Positions 1 through 11,548 are shown, counted from the first letter of the stretch. The stretch is DNA of 64,000 nt from Thuidium tamariscinum (GCA_947034885.2 OX344752.2:27346386-27410385), one strand, 5' to 3'. Program-made: numbers and translations. Notes: generated by a model not told the origin, from the letters alone.

Positions 1-112
1 AAATACACTCTTATCATAGAAGGTTTCTATAGTTTAAGCACCTATACTAGAGGTGTATCATCTTTGAGGCTCACAAGCTCACACTTCTATGCTCACATAC
101 TAGCAACCGTAA
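1..112. repeat. Partial short TIR element, right end (gctcac family)
   Basis: The window opens inside a copy of the small element seen whole at 24,018-24,242. Both share an 'aggtgtat' stretch, then the terminal block 'gctcacacttctatgctc' followed by 'acatactagcaacc'. Only the right end is present; the left end lies outside the window. No coding capacity is visible. Confidence 0.6.
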
Positions 113-869
113 AACAAGAATAAGTAGCAAAAAAATTGATAAGATGATTTTCATTCTAGATGGTGAATATTTGGAATTATTTATAGTTAGTAGTTGATCT
201 TCAATTGTTGCTAAAAAATCAATGAAAAAAATTTACAAATGTATTATTATAAAGTGTAAACTTTTATTATAAACAAGACATGTGGGACTTCAAGATTCAC
301 CTACAAAATCACTTAATTTTTATAGAAATAAGAGTTATCTAAGATGTGGGGTTGCAGTGCAAGTGGAATGTGATTGATGGTGCCGTAAAATTGCTAGTTT
401 TTACTTAGGGGTTAATTGAAAAAGTAATCTTTCTTCCAACAAAAGAAGGCAACAATCACCTTCTAAGATGGTGAATTTACCCTAAAGTAAAGAAAGTAGA
501 TGCATAGGTGTAGCAAAATAGAGCTTATTTAGACTAAACATAACACATATTTATTGTTTTCAAGCAATGGATTTACAATGATATTCATTTTTTGAAGTTG
601 TGATAGTAGATAAATTTCTTTTATCAAAATGGCCAGAGTACAATATATTTATGAAACAATAAAAATTCTTATAACCAAAAAGATGTAATCTACATAGAAA
701 ATTCTTGCAACCTAAACCTAATGCCTAGATCTCTTTGAAGTCCTATAAAAATAGTAAATAGAAAAAAATAGAGGAACAAGAGAATTAAACTATACAATTA
801 AAAGTCTTTTACTATATAGAAAGTACACAAAGTTGGTAAGCTCAACAATCACTATAAGGAACTCATGTT
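113..869. other. AT-rich intergenic DNA
   Basis: No open reading frame, RNA gene or clear repeat was recognised in this stretch. It is probably old transposon-derived or unconstrained intergenic sequence. Confidence 0.5.
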
Positions 870-1801
870 TTAACCCCTAAAGGACCAAGGCCTTTTTTTT
901 GTCAAAAACCTCTCAAAACTGCCATTTCTGTTGCATTCATCCAAGAAAACAAAAAATATATATTTTTTAAGAATCTAACCATAGGATCTTAAACTTAACT
1001 TGATTGAAATCAAGTGGTAAAAATTTCATGAAGTTTGACTGTACAGATTGGAAGATATGAGCATTCAAAGTTGGAAATACAAGTTTTTTTGAACTGTGGT
1101 TTGCAATTTCAGATGACTTTGACTGGAATTTGTATTAAAAAATTGCACTATAGACTTTGAATTTATAATTTTTTGTGTTAAGAAATTGAGTTGAGAGTCT
1201 AAGAAAAAAATTTCACACAAAAAACACTTAATTTTCATTCTTTAAAAAATTGTTAAGTAGATGTAGGTCCAAGATTGAAAGAAAAACTAAATGGTTAATA
1301 ACTCTAAAATGGGATTGAAATACAATAATCCCAATGGTGAGATTGTTCTAGAAGATAAACATAAACTTTTCCAACAATTTTTTTTGAAAAATTGTGAAAA
1401 TTGCATTCAAAAATGAATCCTATAAGTTATTTTTTCAAGAAATTGTTTAGATTGCTCAAAAAACAAGATTGTCCATAACTTTCTCATTATAAGTCCAAAT
1501 AGAGTGAATCAAAGCTTCACATGTAGGCAAAAATATATTATTTTCGAAAAAAAAAATTAAAAAATTAAATTTTGACTTTTTGCAAAAAAAATTTCTGCCC
1601 GCCGAATGAAAATTTGGGCTTTTTGTGGTATAACTTTTGCTCCCGGTCACCAATTGAAATAAAAATTACATTCCCATGAAGCTAATCAGTTTTCCTATCT
1701 TATGAGAAAGTTTCAAAAAGATTCATTAAAAATTGAGGTCTACGGAACCTGCCCGAACTCCAAATTGTCCCCCGAGGGGACAATGGTCCTTTAGGGGTTA
1801 A
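870..1801 (-). mobile_element. Non-autonomous TTAA element, copy 1
   Basis: The left end reads TTAA then CCCCTAAAGGACCA. The right end is its exact inverse, TGGTCCTTTAGGGG then TTAA. The interior is non-coding and AT-rich. It aligns by eye, in inverted orientation, with the elements at 8,920-11,548: shared blocks include 'aaccataggatctt', 'gtacagattg', 'cggcgggcag' and an 'aagcttt/aaagctt' region. TTAA at both borders with termini beginning CCC is the hallmark of piggyBac-type transposition. A TA target with ACCCC ends (mariner-like) fits the same bases. No transposase is present, so mobility would depend on a helper elsewhere. Confidence 0.7.
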
Positions 1802-1947
1802 GTGACAGATTTTAGGTGACATTCAATGTAGCAACATATGTTTTTATGTCACCAATGATGTCCGCCACAACATCTTGATATTGTGGCGGACATCATTCTT
1901 GACATAAAAACATGTGTTGCTACATTAGATGTCATCTAAAATCCGTC
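1802..1947. repeat. Foldback MITE (~146 bp hairpin)
   Basis: The whole segment folds on itself. The left arm runs from 'gtgacagattttaggtgaca' to 'gatgtccgccacaa' and the right arm is its near-perfect inverse, around a ~10-nt loop. It directly abuts the TTAA of the preceding element. The transcript would be a long stable hairpin able to feed small-RNA biogenesis. The superfamily is not identifiable from the ends. Confidence 0.75.
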
Positions 1948-2967
1948 ATCTAAAATATGAGTTTCTTACAATGAGTGGATCTCTACATGGTTAAATTGCC
2001 ATGAATATTTACAACTTCGTGTACTTTAGAACTATTATAATCAAAATACAAGGAATCTAGCAATTTCTAAGAACTTCCAAATCCTTGGTATTTCCTGAAT
2101 TTAACAGCATAATAGACGAATAGCTACAAAACTATCAAAAACTACTCCCTAAATCCTAAAAGTGAAAGCCTTTGCCAAGGAATCCTCTTTCAAATTGGAA
2201 AGAGAATGTCTGACCACCACCTTCATCCCATTTATGGAAACCTTGTTTGCCGCTATGCTCCTCCTCCTCATATCATTCTTAAGATTCTGTCTCCGAGGTG
2301 ATGTCGATGCCACAGTCTTCTCCCTATCATACCTTGCCCTCTTCTTTTCATCCCCAAGCACCTAGAACATAAATAAATCCAATGTAAGCACTCAAAAATG
2401 AAGAACACCTTGGTAGCACAACATACCAAATAGCTACTACATATAGTGCCGTCCAATCACTAGAACGTTGATCAACATCCTTAAGGTAAACAACAAAGTA
2501 CCAAATGAAATATATTAAACATGCGTAATTAATTGAGCCAATTTCTAATCCTGGGGGTGTACTATTTGGAAAGTCCCTTGATCACCTGTGAACAAGCCCT
2601 TATTATTTAGAGGCTATATATGTGATTTTTTGGGATTTAGAGAGGGCTTACTTTACCTAAATTTTTAAAGGGTGCTTATTTCATGCATTCAATCTTTTTG
2701 TTAAAAAATTTATGAGTGCCAATTTTTTATACCCTATGTTCATTATAAATACAACGTAGTAGAAAGTCATATAAACAATTGACATGGAAACAATTACAAT
2801 AAACATCCAAATCAGGGTTTTCTTTGGCAACAATGCAAAATTGCGACACCGCAACATCACGAGATGTCTAGTAGACCCCCCCGCAATGTCCAATAGAGTC
2901 AAACTTACTAAAAACTTTCATACTACTCGTTTGGCTACTTGGATGCCATGTGGCATCCATGTGACAT
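1948..2967. other. AT-rich intergenic DNA
   Basis: Short overlapping ORFs of 60-70 codons occur on both strands around 2,150-2,460. They show no recognisable domain, no splice-linked partner and no composition shift, so they are treated as chance. No other structure was recognised. Confidence 0.5.
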
Positions 2968-3182
2968 AGTAGGGGCGACCGCGAGTACCAAGAAGTGACT
3001 TTGACTAGAGTGACCGCAGGTACCCAAAGGTGACTTTGGATAGAGCAACCACAAGTACCAAAAGGCAACTTCAAGTAGAGCGACCACGGGTACCAAGAGG
3101 CGACTTCGGGTAGAGCAACCGTGGATACTAAAAAGCGACTTTGGGTGAAGGGACTGCAGGTACCAAGAAGCAACTTGCGGGT
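2968..3182. repeat. 35-bp tandem repeat, about six units
   Basis: Six consecutive 35-36 bp units follow the pattern 'tagagcgaccacgggtacc' + 'aagaggcgacttcggg'. Units differ mostly by transitions. The period is not a multiple of three, so the reading frames over it (88-106 codons on the minus strand) are frame-shifted translations of the same repeat and not a protein. The GC content is clearly above the surroundings. The core 'gcgaccacgggt' recurs in the larger minisatellite at 11.8-12.8 kb and its inverse at 18.3-18.8 kb. Confidence 0.85.
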
Positions 3183-3239
3183 TTGCAAGAGTCAATTGCA
3201 AGTGTCAAGCAGCAACATTGCGTCTCTATTCTCTACATA

Positions 3240-5600
3240 AATTTTCTTTATTCTTTTGTTGTTTTAGATCAAATTGAAAAACAATATATAAGTAACATAA
3301 CTCTTTGAAAAATTACAAAGAATAAATGGTGAAGTTCTTAGGTAAATTTTTTTCTTAAATATTTAATTGATAATATCAAACTGACCAATAATTTATAATT
3401 TAAAGGAATTTTAGAAAATTAAAAAAAAAAAAGTAGAATTTTTTAATTTAATATTCACTTTATTTTTTAATATTAGATTACCATCACAAACAAAATATGA
3501 GTAAGATGGTCTTTATAACATTCAATAGCCTTCGTTTTTACTACCTCTCATTTATACTCTCTACTCATCACATTGACTCTCCATGTCTTTTTTTTTTCTT
3601 AATTTTGAATTAGCTACAAATGGATGGAAAATATTTACTAACATCTATTGTAGATTGAAGTCAATGAAAATGAGTGTTAATAAATGTTGTGCTTGAGATT
3701 GCAAATAACAAATGGATAAATTTTTATTTAAATTTTTACCTATTTTTTATTTTAAAATGAAATTAAAAAATAATTCAAAATTAGGAGGACTCTTTGAGAA
3801 CTTTGAAAATTAAATTGTATTAGACCTAAAATGAAATCTTCACCATTTATTTTATTTTATAAATAAAAATTAAAAAATAATTTGTATTAAAGAATCTTGA
3901 AGAATTGTGACATCTAAATTTTATTTTTTTATTTTACATCTACATGACTTTCAAAATTAAAAAGATTCTTTGAGAATTACAAATTTGATCAATTTAATAG
4001 ATGAATTCTTACTTTTACCTATAAGATTTGTTTTTCATTTATAAAATTAAAGAAAAAAAAATTCATGATGAAAAGTCTTAATGAATTACAAAATTAAATA
4101 CAAAGTTGTTGTTTAAATCTCTATATTTTTGTTTTTTGTTTTTCAAATCAATGAAACAAATAATATTCAAGAATGATGAGACTTTCAAAATTCTCAAAAA
4201 TAAATGGAGAATTTATTATTTAAATATTTATCCATGATTTTTTACTTTTTAATATCAAATTAGAAATGACTCATTATGAAAAAGACTCTTTATTGATGAC
4301 TAAAAGAATTTTCACTTCAATGTCTAATTATTTTAATATCAAATTAGAATATTATTCATTATGAGAAAGACTCTTTATTGATGAATAAAAGAATTTTCAC
4401 TTCAATGTTTTATTTTTTTCATTTTTCATTTCTATTATAGCAATTCATAAAATTATATTTTATAAGTATTATATTTTTTAAATTATCAAAAATAAATAAA
4501 AAAATTTATATCTCTTTTTAGATTGTAAATCAAAATGAAAATTAATTCATTAGTAGGCACAATCTTTTAAAATTACAAAAAATTAAATTGATAAGTTTTT
4601 AATCTAAATTTATTACCATCCTCCTATGAAGATAAGCTGTTTGTTTGTTTGTTTGTTACGTTGAGATCTCCCGGACCGTGAATCCCCCGGGTGCGTGTTT
4701 GGTACCGTCGGAAAGCCCTCGGCGAGGAGGGGTGCACGGGCTTTGATTTATGGTGTTCCAACCTACGGCATGAAAGTTATTGAATTTTGAAGTTTTTGTA
4801 CATTAAAAAAAATAGAAAATTATTTATTCTGTTGTTTTTCCGAACCGTGGCAACAGCACGGGCCACCCTAGTTTATTTTTAATTTATGTAATGAATCAAT
4901 TATTATTATTAATAATAACAAAGAGTCTTGGAGAGTTACAAAAAATGAATAGGAATACTTTTATTAAAAGTTTTATTGATATCTTTTTAATTGTAAATCA
5001 AAGTGAGAATTAATTCATTATTAGGCAAAATCTTTAAAATTTGAAAATTAAATTGATAAGTTTTAAATCTAAGTTTTCCACCATTTATTTTTAATTTATA
5101 TAATAAAAATTTATTATTATTCATGATAAAGTGTCTTGGAGAATTACAAAAAAAATTAATAGAAATGTTTCTATTAAAAGTTCTATCTTTTATTTTTATT
5201 CTAAGAATCACCAAAGCAAAAGTTTCATGATTACAAAGTCTTTTTGAGAATAGCCAAAAATATTGAAAGGAAATTTTTTCACTTAAATCAACACCATTTA
5301 TTTCTTATTTTTAATGAACAGAATGATTCTTTGGGAATTGCGAAAAAAATGTAATTGAATAATTTTGGATTTAAGTATCAATTTCATATTTTCATTTTAA
5401 AATGAAAGTTACAAAATACTTCATAATTAAGAGGACTCTCGGGCAATTGCAAAAATTAAAAGGAGAAGTTATTTCTAAATTTTTGTCTATTATTTGTTTA
5501 TTTTAAATAAACATCACAAACAATAGATTAGTAGGATGAATCTTTGAGATTTTTTATAAATCATAAAAGAAATTCTTCTTCATACTCATATTTTTTGCAA
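3240..5600 (-). repeat. Degenerate ~105-bp tandem array (orientation A)
   Basis: A loosely conserved unit recurs about every 100-115 bp: a 'tcatgattaagaagactctt'-like block, then 'tgagaattacaaaaattaaa', then 'gaagttnttacttaaatntc' and a 'caccatttatttttattttaa' block. Examples of successive starts are near 5,018, 5,116 and 5,225. Divergence is high, so this is an old array. A copy of another repeat interrupts it at about 4,625-4,875. Nothing coding is visible. Confidence 0.6.
4625..4875 (-). repeat. Single copy of the ~250-bp 'tcggaaagc' repeat
   Basis: This GC-richer block contains 'tttgtttgtttgtttgtt', 'gttgagatctcccggacc', 'ggtaccgtcggaaagccc' and 'gaggaggggtgcacgggc', and ends 'cacgggccaccctag'. 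It matches the unit of the array at 40,851-42,205. Read on the minus strand it ends in a (CAAA)n tail, which suggests a SINE- or LINE-like 3' end, though no polymerase III boxes were confirmed. Confidence 0.65.
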
Positions 5601-5639
5601 CTTCTAAGGAATCATCCAACTTATATTATTTCTTACATA

Positions 5640-6729
5640 AATTTTCTTCGAAAAATGAAATATAAAATAGAGATTGAAGTTAAAAAATTTCTATAAGAAC
5701 TTTGAAATTTTCTAAGACTCTTCCTAACCATGACAAATTTGTGACTTTGAATGGACAAAAAAAAGTAGAAATTCAATTAAAAAATTCCTCTTTAAACTTT
5801 TGGAATTTTTTCCTTGTCCTACTAATCAAGTTTCTTTTTGTCAGATTGATTTTAAAAGTATTAAATACTTTTTATTACTACATATTTATATAATTTAAAA
5901 GTATAAAAAATGAAAGGTGAAGATTGAAGTAAGATTGCATGAATTTATTTTTGTGATTCTCAGAAATTGCTCTACTCATATATTATTTTTCATTCATTTA
6001 AAAAAGAAGAAACCAAATGTAGATATTATAGTAGGAACTTCCCTATTTCAATTTTTTTCAACTCGAAGAGTGTTTAGACTTTTGAATTATTTGTCACATC
6101 AGTGATATGAAAATAAAATTAAAGGATAGAGATTGAAGTAATAACTTCAAAATTTAATTTTGGCATTTATTTATTTTTTGTTTTTTAAGACTTCTAATCA
6201 TGAATTATTTGCCACTCTAATGTTATAAATAGAAATTAAATGGTAGAAATGTATGTGAAAACTTCTTTTTTAAATTTTTGCAATTTTTATGAATCATTTG
6301 TTGTCTTTAAATTAAAAGTGAAAAGTGAAGGGGAGAGATTTAAGAAAGAACTTTTCTATGTATTTTTTGCAATCTTCCAAAATTTTTAATCATATATGAA
6401 TTTTCACTTTAAGTATTCAATTAAAAATAATGGATGGAAGTTTTAAATAAGATCTCTTCCATTTATTCTTAGAATCTTCAAAAAAGTTGAAAAACCATCT
6501 TATTCATGAATTATTTGTTATGTTGATTTAAAATAATTAATAACAAGTAGGGAATTAATCAAAAATTCATTCTTGTAATTTTTTAATTCTTAAAGAAAAT
6601 TCTCAACTTTGAATATTTTTTCATGTTGATTTAAGAATAAAAAGGTGGATATTTCAATGAGGACATTTATATTCACTTTTTACAATTTTCAAATGAAAAT
6701 TCTATTCAGTCATGTATGTTTTATCACTT

Positions 6730-6805
<76 letters not shown>

Positions 6806-7650
6806 GAGTCATATGAACATGTCTAATCATACATTGTAATTTATAATAAATCATTATTCCCATGTAATATTTTTCAAATTGATATAGAGATAAAAGAAAA
6901 AGGTGAATATTTAAATAAAAACTTTATTATTTATTTCTAGGAATGATTAGACTCCTTCTGATCATGAATCATTTTTCACTTTGATTTTATAAAGACAAAG
7001 TAAATGGAGGAGATTGCATTGGGGTAAAAAAATATTCCTTTTAGTTTTGTGATTCTCAATTACTTGTCATGTTGATTTTGAAAATAAAAAATGATGGGTG
7101 AAGATTGAATTAAGAACACATTTATTTTTTTGGCAATCTTCAAAGAACCATTCTATTTATGTATTATTTGAAACATTGATCTAATAATAAAAATATGAAG
7201 TGGACATTTAAATAAAATCTCTCGATTTGATTTTGAAAATTCTTCCAAATTCTTCCTAATAATTAATATTTTTGTCTTTTATTTTATGGGTAACTAAGAC
7301 AGTCAAGGGTAGAATTTTTAAGTAAGACCTCTTCCACTTATATTCTAGAATTTTTTTTAAATCATTCTATTCATATATTATTAGTCACTTTGATTTAAAG
7401 ATAAAAATACATGGTTTAAAATTAATTAATAAATTTTCCTTGTTTTTCTTCAATCATATTAAAGTTTTTTTATTTTGAATAATTTATCATGTTGATTTTA
7501 AAAACAAAAAATGAAAGGTGAAAATTTCACTTAGAACTTGAGAACTTTCTTATTCATTTTTTTCAATTTTGAATTGATGAATCATCCTATTTATGTATAA
7601 TTTTTTGGGGAGATTTTTTCAAATATAAATGGGAGAAATTGGAGTAAAAA
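5640..7650 (+). repeat. Degenerate ~105-bp tandem array (orientation B)
   Basis: This is the same unit as at 3,240-5,600 but inverted: 'ggagattgaagtaagaactt', 'ttgcaattctcaaagaatc', 'atcatgaattatttgtcac', 'tttgatttaaaaataaaaa'. Block starts near 5,917, 6,018, 6,126, 6,243, 6,333, 6,435, 6,546 and 6,653 give the ~105-bp spacing. The switch in orientation falls at about 5.6 kb. An (AT)n tract interrupts the array. Confidence 0.6.
6734..6802. repeat. (AT)n microsatellite, ~34 units
   Basis: An uninterrupted AT dinucleotide run. It is likely length-polymorphic and prone to cruciform extrusion. Confidence 0.97.
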
Positions 7651-7699
7651 ACTAATAATAGATACAATAATATTTTGTTGTTTGTAAAGAATAATCTTC

Positions 7700-8910
7700 T
7701 TCATATGTAGCTTGTTATGGTAAATAAAAAATATAATATGTAGGTTTTAATTTAGATCTCATTTTAAGAAAATAAATTAAATCAACATGAAAAATTACTA
7801 AAAATTAAAAGAACTCTTTATGAATTGTAGAATTTATAATAAGAATGATTTCTTAATTAATTTACCACCCTATACTTTTTACTTTAAATCAACATGACAA
7901 ATAATATATGAATATAATGCTTGTTTTTTTAATTATTTCTATAATAAAATCAAAGAAATTTAAGTTCCTAAAACTTCTACCCATTATTTTTTAGTTATAA
8001 AATCAAAGCAACAAATCATTAATTGATTAGCAACAATTGAAGACTAAAAGAACAAATGAAAATGTTCTTACTTCACTACAAGAGAAAGGGGTGTTTTAAG
8101 TATAGTCCTAGAGATAACATTTTAAGTAATGAACTTTTTAGGAGATTTTAAGCAAGAAATAAGTGTCTTTGTAGTAAAATTTTACTAGAAAGACACTTAT
8201 TTCTTGCTTAAAATCTCCTAAAAGGGTCATTACTTAAAATGTTATCTCTAGGACTATACTTAAAACACCCCTTTCTCTTGTAGTGCTTCAAGCTCCACCT
8301 TTTTTCATTTTTATTATCAACATAACAAATTATCTATGATTACAAGGACTTACGAAAATAGTTCAATACTTTAAGAAAACTTTTTACTCAAAATATGACT
8401 ATCTATTATGGATATCAATGCAACAATTTATTCATGATTAAGAAAATTATTTGAGAATTTTGAATTCTAAAAGAAGAAGGTTTTGAATAATTCTTTTGCA
8501 CTAAATTTTTATTTTAAAATCTATTTAACAAATGATTTATAATAAGCAAATTTCTTTGAGACTTGTAAGACTAAAGTACATAAGTTATTTTTTAAAGCTC
8601 CACCCATTCTTTTTTACTTTTAAGGATTAAGAATTGAAGATCAATATGACCAAAAAAATTTGATTAGTAGGCCAAGAATAAGTTGCAAAATTTTTTAAAA
8701 GAGGTTTTTATGTACCTACATCACCATCCTTTATTTTTATTTGTACATCCAAAGTGACAAATTAGTTGTAACAAGGAAAAACCCTAAAGACCTTCAAAAA
8801 ACAAATTTAAGAAGTCTTTAATTAGATTTTTGTCTTTTACTTATAAAATTTGTATGACAAGTAATACATGAATTGGATGTTATTCTGAAGATTGCAAAAA
8901 AAATTAAATG
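7700..8910 (-). repeat. Degenerate ~105-bp tandem array (orientation A, interrupted)
   Basis: The array returns to the orientation seen at 3.2-5.6 kb, with blocks resembling 'gaactctttatgaattg' and 'caacatgacaaataatata'. A CACTA-type foldback element is inserted at 8,074-8,285. It ends where a TTAA element begins at 8,920. Confidence 0.5.
8074..8285. mobile_element. CACTA-type foldback MITE with 3-bp TSD
   Basis: The element starts CACTACAAGAGAAAGGGGTG and ends with the inverse, CACCCCTTTCTCTTGTAGTG. CACTACAAGA is the known terminus of plant CACTA (En/Spm) transposons. It is flanked by the direct repeat CTT (8,071-8,073 and 8,286-8,288), the 3-bp target duplication expected for that superfamily. 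Almost the entire 212 bp is a palindrome with ~100-bp arms. The near-identity of the arms suggests recent insertion or hairpin-driven correction. No coding sequence. Confidence 0.92.
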
Positions 8911-8919
8911 AGCTCTTAT

Positions 8920-9641
8920 TTAACCCCTAAAGCCCTGAACAACATTTTTTGAGATTATAAATTTTTTGGGCAGCTCAATATGGATGGAGTTTTTTTTTTT
9001 TTTCTTTGAAATTTTGATACAATGTGTGCCCAAGGAGTATCTTTAAGGCCCAACAATTTTCATAACTTTTGACTTAATGGTTAAAAAGTTATGGCAGGAT
9101 ATGTTGTTTTCTTTACTCGGCGGGCAGCCCAGGCAGCTGAAAAAACTTCTTCAAATTTTTTTTTCTTAAAGTGAAATTTCAAATTGGTTCTTTAGGTTTA
9201 TACAGACATAAGAAGCTTTGAATCAATCCATTCCAATCAATGAGTCAAAAGTTATGAAGATTTTGAGTTTGGGGTAGTTTGTGGCCAGTTATAGAATCTC
9301 TATAGTACAAGAAAAGTTTGAAATTCTTCATTTAATTCAATTTTTCATATTTTTGGAAAAAAATAAAAACAAAAGATGTAGACTGTTTATTACAACATTT
9401 TAACCATTGGGATTGAAAATTTTCAATTCCATGAATAAAATGTTCACAATTTAGTATTTTGGCTCATTTTTTACTTCTTTCTACTTACTTATTTTTTCTT
9501 ATATGTTGTACAATTCCAAATGGTTTGAAATTTTTTGAGAATGTAGCTGTAGTATATAAACTATTGTAGCCATTTTGAATTTTTGGTTTTCTTTGGGTAA
9601 TGTTCCCAATTTTCTATAGTACTACGGTATTTTGGGATTAA
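8920..9641 (+). mobile_element. TTAA element, copy 2a (right end degenerate)
   Basis: The left border TTAA|CCCCTAAAG is intact. The interior aligns with copy 3 at 21,413-21,986: 'ttttttgggcagctca', 'aggcccaacaattt', 'gttatggcaggatatgt', 'gggcagcccaggcagctgaa' and others. A degraded right border, 'tattttgggattaa', may end it at 9,641. Alternatively this and the block at 10,751-11,548 are the two halves of one 2.63-kb element, since the outermost ends (8,920 and 11,548) are well-matched inverted TTAA/CCCCTAAAG termini. Confidence 0.6.
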
Positions 9642-10750
9642 CTTTCTATAGTTGCTGGTTAGTTTTGGTTTTTACTTGGGTTTCATCTATATTTTCAATC
9701 AATGGATGAATGGGTGTAGTTAGTTGAAGGTAGTTATTATGGGAGTTGGAAATTGCAGTTAAATCTATTGTCAGTGGAGGTGGTTGGCAGTCTGGAGGAA
9801 GCCAGAGCTCCTGCGGCAGGGAAGCTGGCAGCCTATGTAGAGCGATAGATTTTGTGTTGAAGCTGTCTATGTGTGAGAAGGAGTTGTAGCGTCTATAGTT
9901 TTGGTGGTAATTCCATTGTGCTGAATCAATAGTTTTAGAGAGAGGTGGTTGTGGGATATACTATGTGAGGATCAATTGTAATTTTCGGTGATGAAATACA
10001 AAGCGGAGATTAATTGTAAATCTGGTGTTTGTGCATGCTGGGTGTGATGGAGTCTATTGTGCTGAATTTGTTGAATGTGTGTGAATAGATTAATTAGGTG
10101 CCAATTGTTGATGATGTTATGGAGTGCTCATTTTCCTATTGTATGTGTATCATGGTGTGATGGATTTATTGTAAGTGATGGATTGGATTGTTAGTGTAAT
10201 CTATAGTGAAAGTGTAATGGCTGTATGTATTAGATCCATAGATTCCACTCTGGGCTAAATTGATTTTAACATGAGCAATGGCATTGAGTGAATTAATGTA
10301 AATGGTAATGAGAGGAAGATCTATAGTTTAAGAACAATCAGAATTTGAGGATTTCTATTGTAACTGTGAGAATATTTTTGAGAAGAATCAATTGGTAAAG
10401 TTAAAGAAGGAGATTTGCAAGATCAATTGGATTTGGAAGACATGCTGGCAGAATGAAGTACAATCGGTGATGTAGTGAAAAGGGTGGAAAGAATCAATTG
10501 AAGATTGTACTTGGGAAGTTGGTGAAAGCTAAAGCTATGGAGTGAAGATAACAATGGATAAGTTTTCCCCATCTGGTTCAATTGTAATAAACTTTGGGTT
10601 ACATCCATAGTGAGAGTACAATTGGGTATTTTCCCTGTTTTCTATTGTGCAATCCCTAGGAATTAACATCAATTGTTATTCTTAAGGACACCTAAGGGTA
10701 TTTTCCTTCCTCCCTGAGAACGAACTTAACTATAGATATTTTTCAATAGT
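9642..10750. other. 1.1-kb insert of distinct composition
   Basis: This stretch is less AT-rich than both flanks and full of short recurring words ('tctattgt', 'caattgta', 'ctatagtt', 'gatcaattg'). It is unlike the TTAA-element interior. No ORF above 61 codons occurs. It could be an internal insertion or the interior of a longer, composite TTAA element. Confidence 0.4.
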
Positions 10751-11548
10751 TTAACCCCTATTAAAATATCAATCTATACTAGCCAACTTGCATTGAAGTA
10801 TGAACTCAAAGAATAACCACCATTTTGAATTTTTTTCACACAAATGTGACCATGTGAAGTGCAGTTGCCCGGATTTTTGCAGGGATAAAAAAACAATTTT
10901 TGTCAATTCAAATGCTTATATTTGGGTGCACATGAGCTAATAGGAGCCACTCAAGACATGCTTTGTTCCTTTTGGAGGGTCCTTTTGAAATTTTGATGAA
11001 CTATTTTAATTAAAAACATCATCAATTTCATCAAAATTAGTTCTAAAAATTATCCAAAGTTGTCAACAATGACAAAGTCTATTCAAAACATCATCATTTT
11101 CATTAGAAAAGTTTCTAAATATTCTAGTTTGAAATTCAACAAAGGAGTAAAAAGCACTGGTTACATGTGCTTTTTTGTACTTAATTAAGATAACATGATG
11201 ACATAATAAACTATGCAATGTTTGAACATGACACTATAACATTTATAATCTATGAAATGTCTTTATTTTAAACAAATCTAAGAAAATGTAAGTTCTATAA
11301 TCAAGAATAGTTCCAAAAAGGAGTGGTTACGATAAAAGTGGCTCATGTTACCTCAAGTGGACCCATTTTGCAATCTGTACGGTGGAAATTCCTGAAATTT
11401 TTTCCACATGTTTACAAACCATCTTATTACAAGATCCTATGGTTACATGAGTCAAAAATGTGTTTTAAAAAAAAATTGCACTTGTATTAGAAATGGCAAT
11501 TTTGGAGCATTTTTGGTGAAAACATAGTCAAAAACCTTTAGGGGTTAA
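10751..11548 (+). mobile_element. TTAA element, copy 2b / right end of composite element
   Basis: The left border TTAA|CCCCTATT is slightly degraded and the right border CTTTAGGGG|TTAA is intact. The right 200 bp matches the inverted left end of copy 1 ('gtacagattgc', 'aaccataggatc', 'agaaatggcaat', in reverse). It is non-coding. Confidence 0.6.

Noticed and set aside
2868-3201. Minus-strand ORFs of 88 and 106 codons resembling a repeat protein
   Set aside because: The 35-bp period is not divisible by three, so frames shift every unit; no conserved protein period exists.
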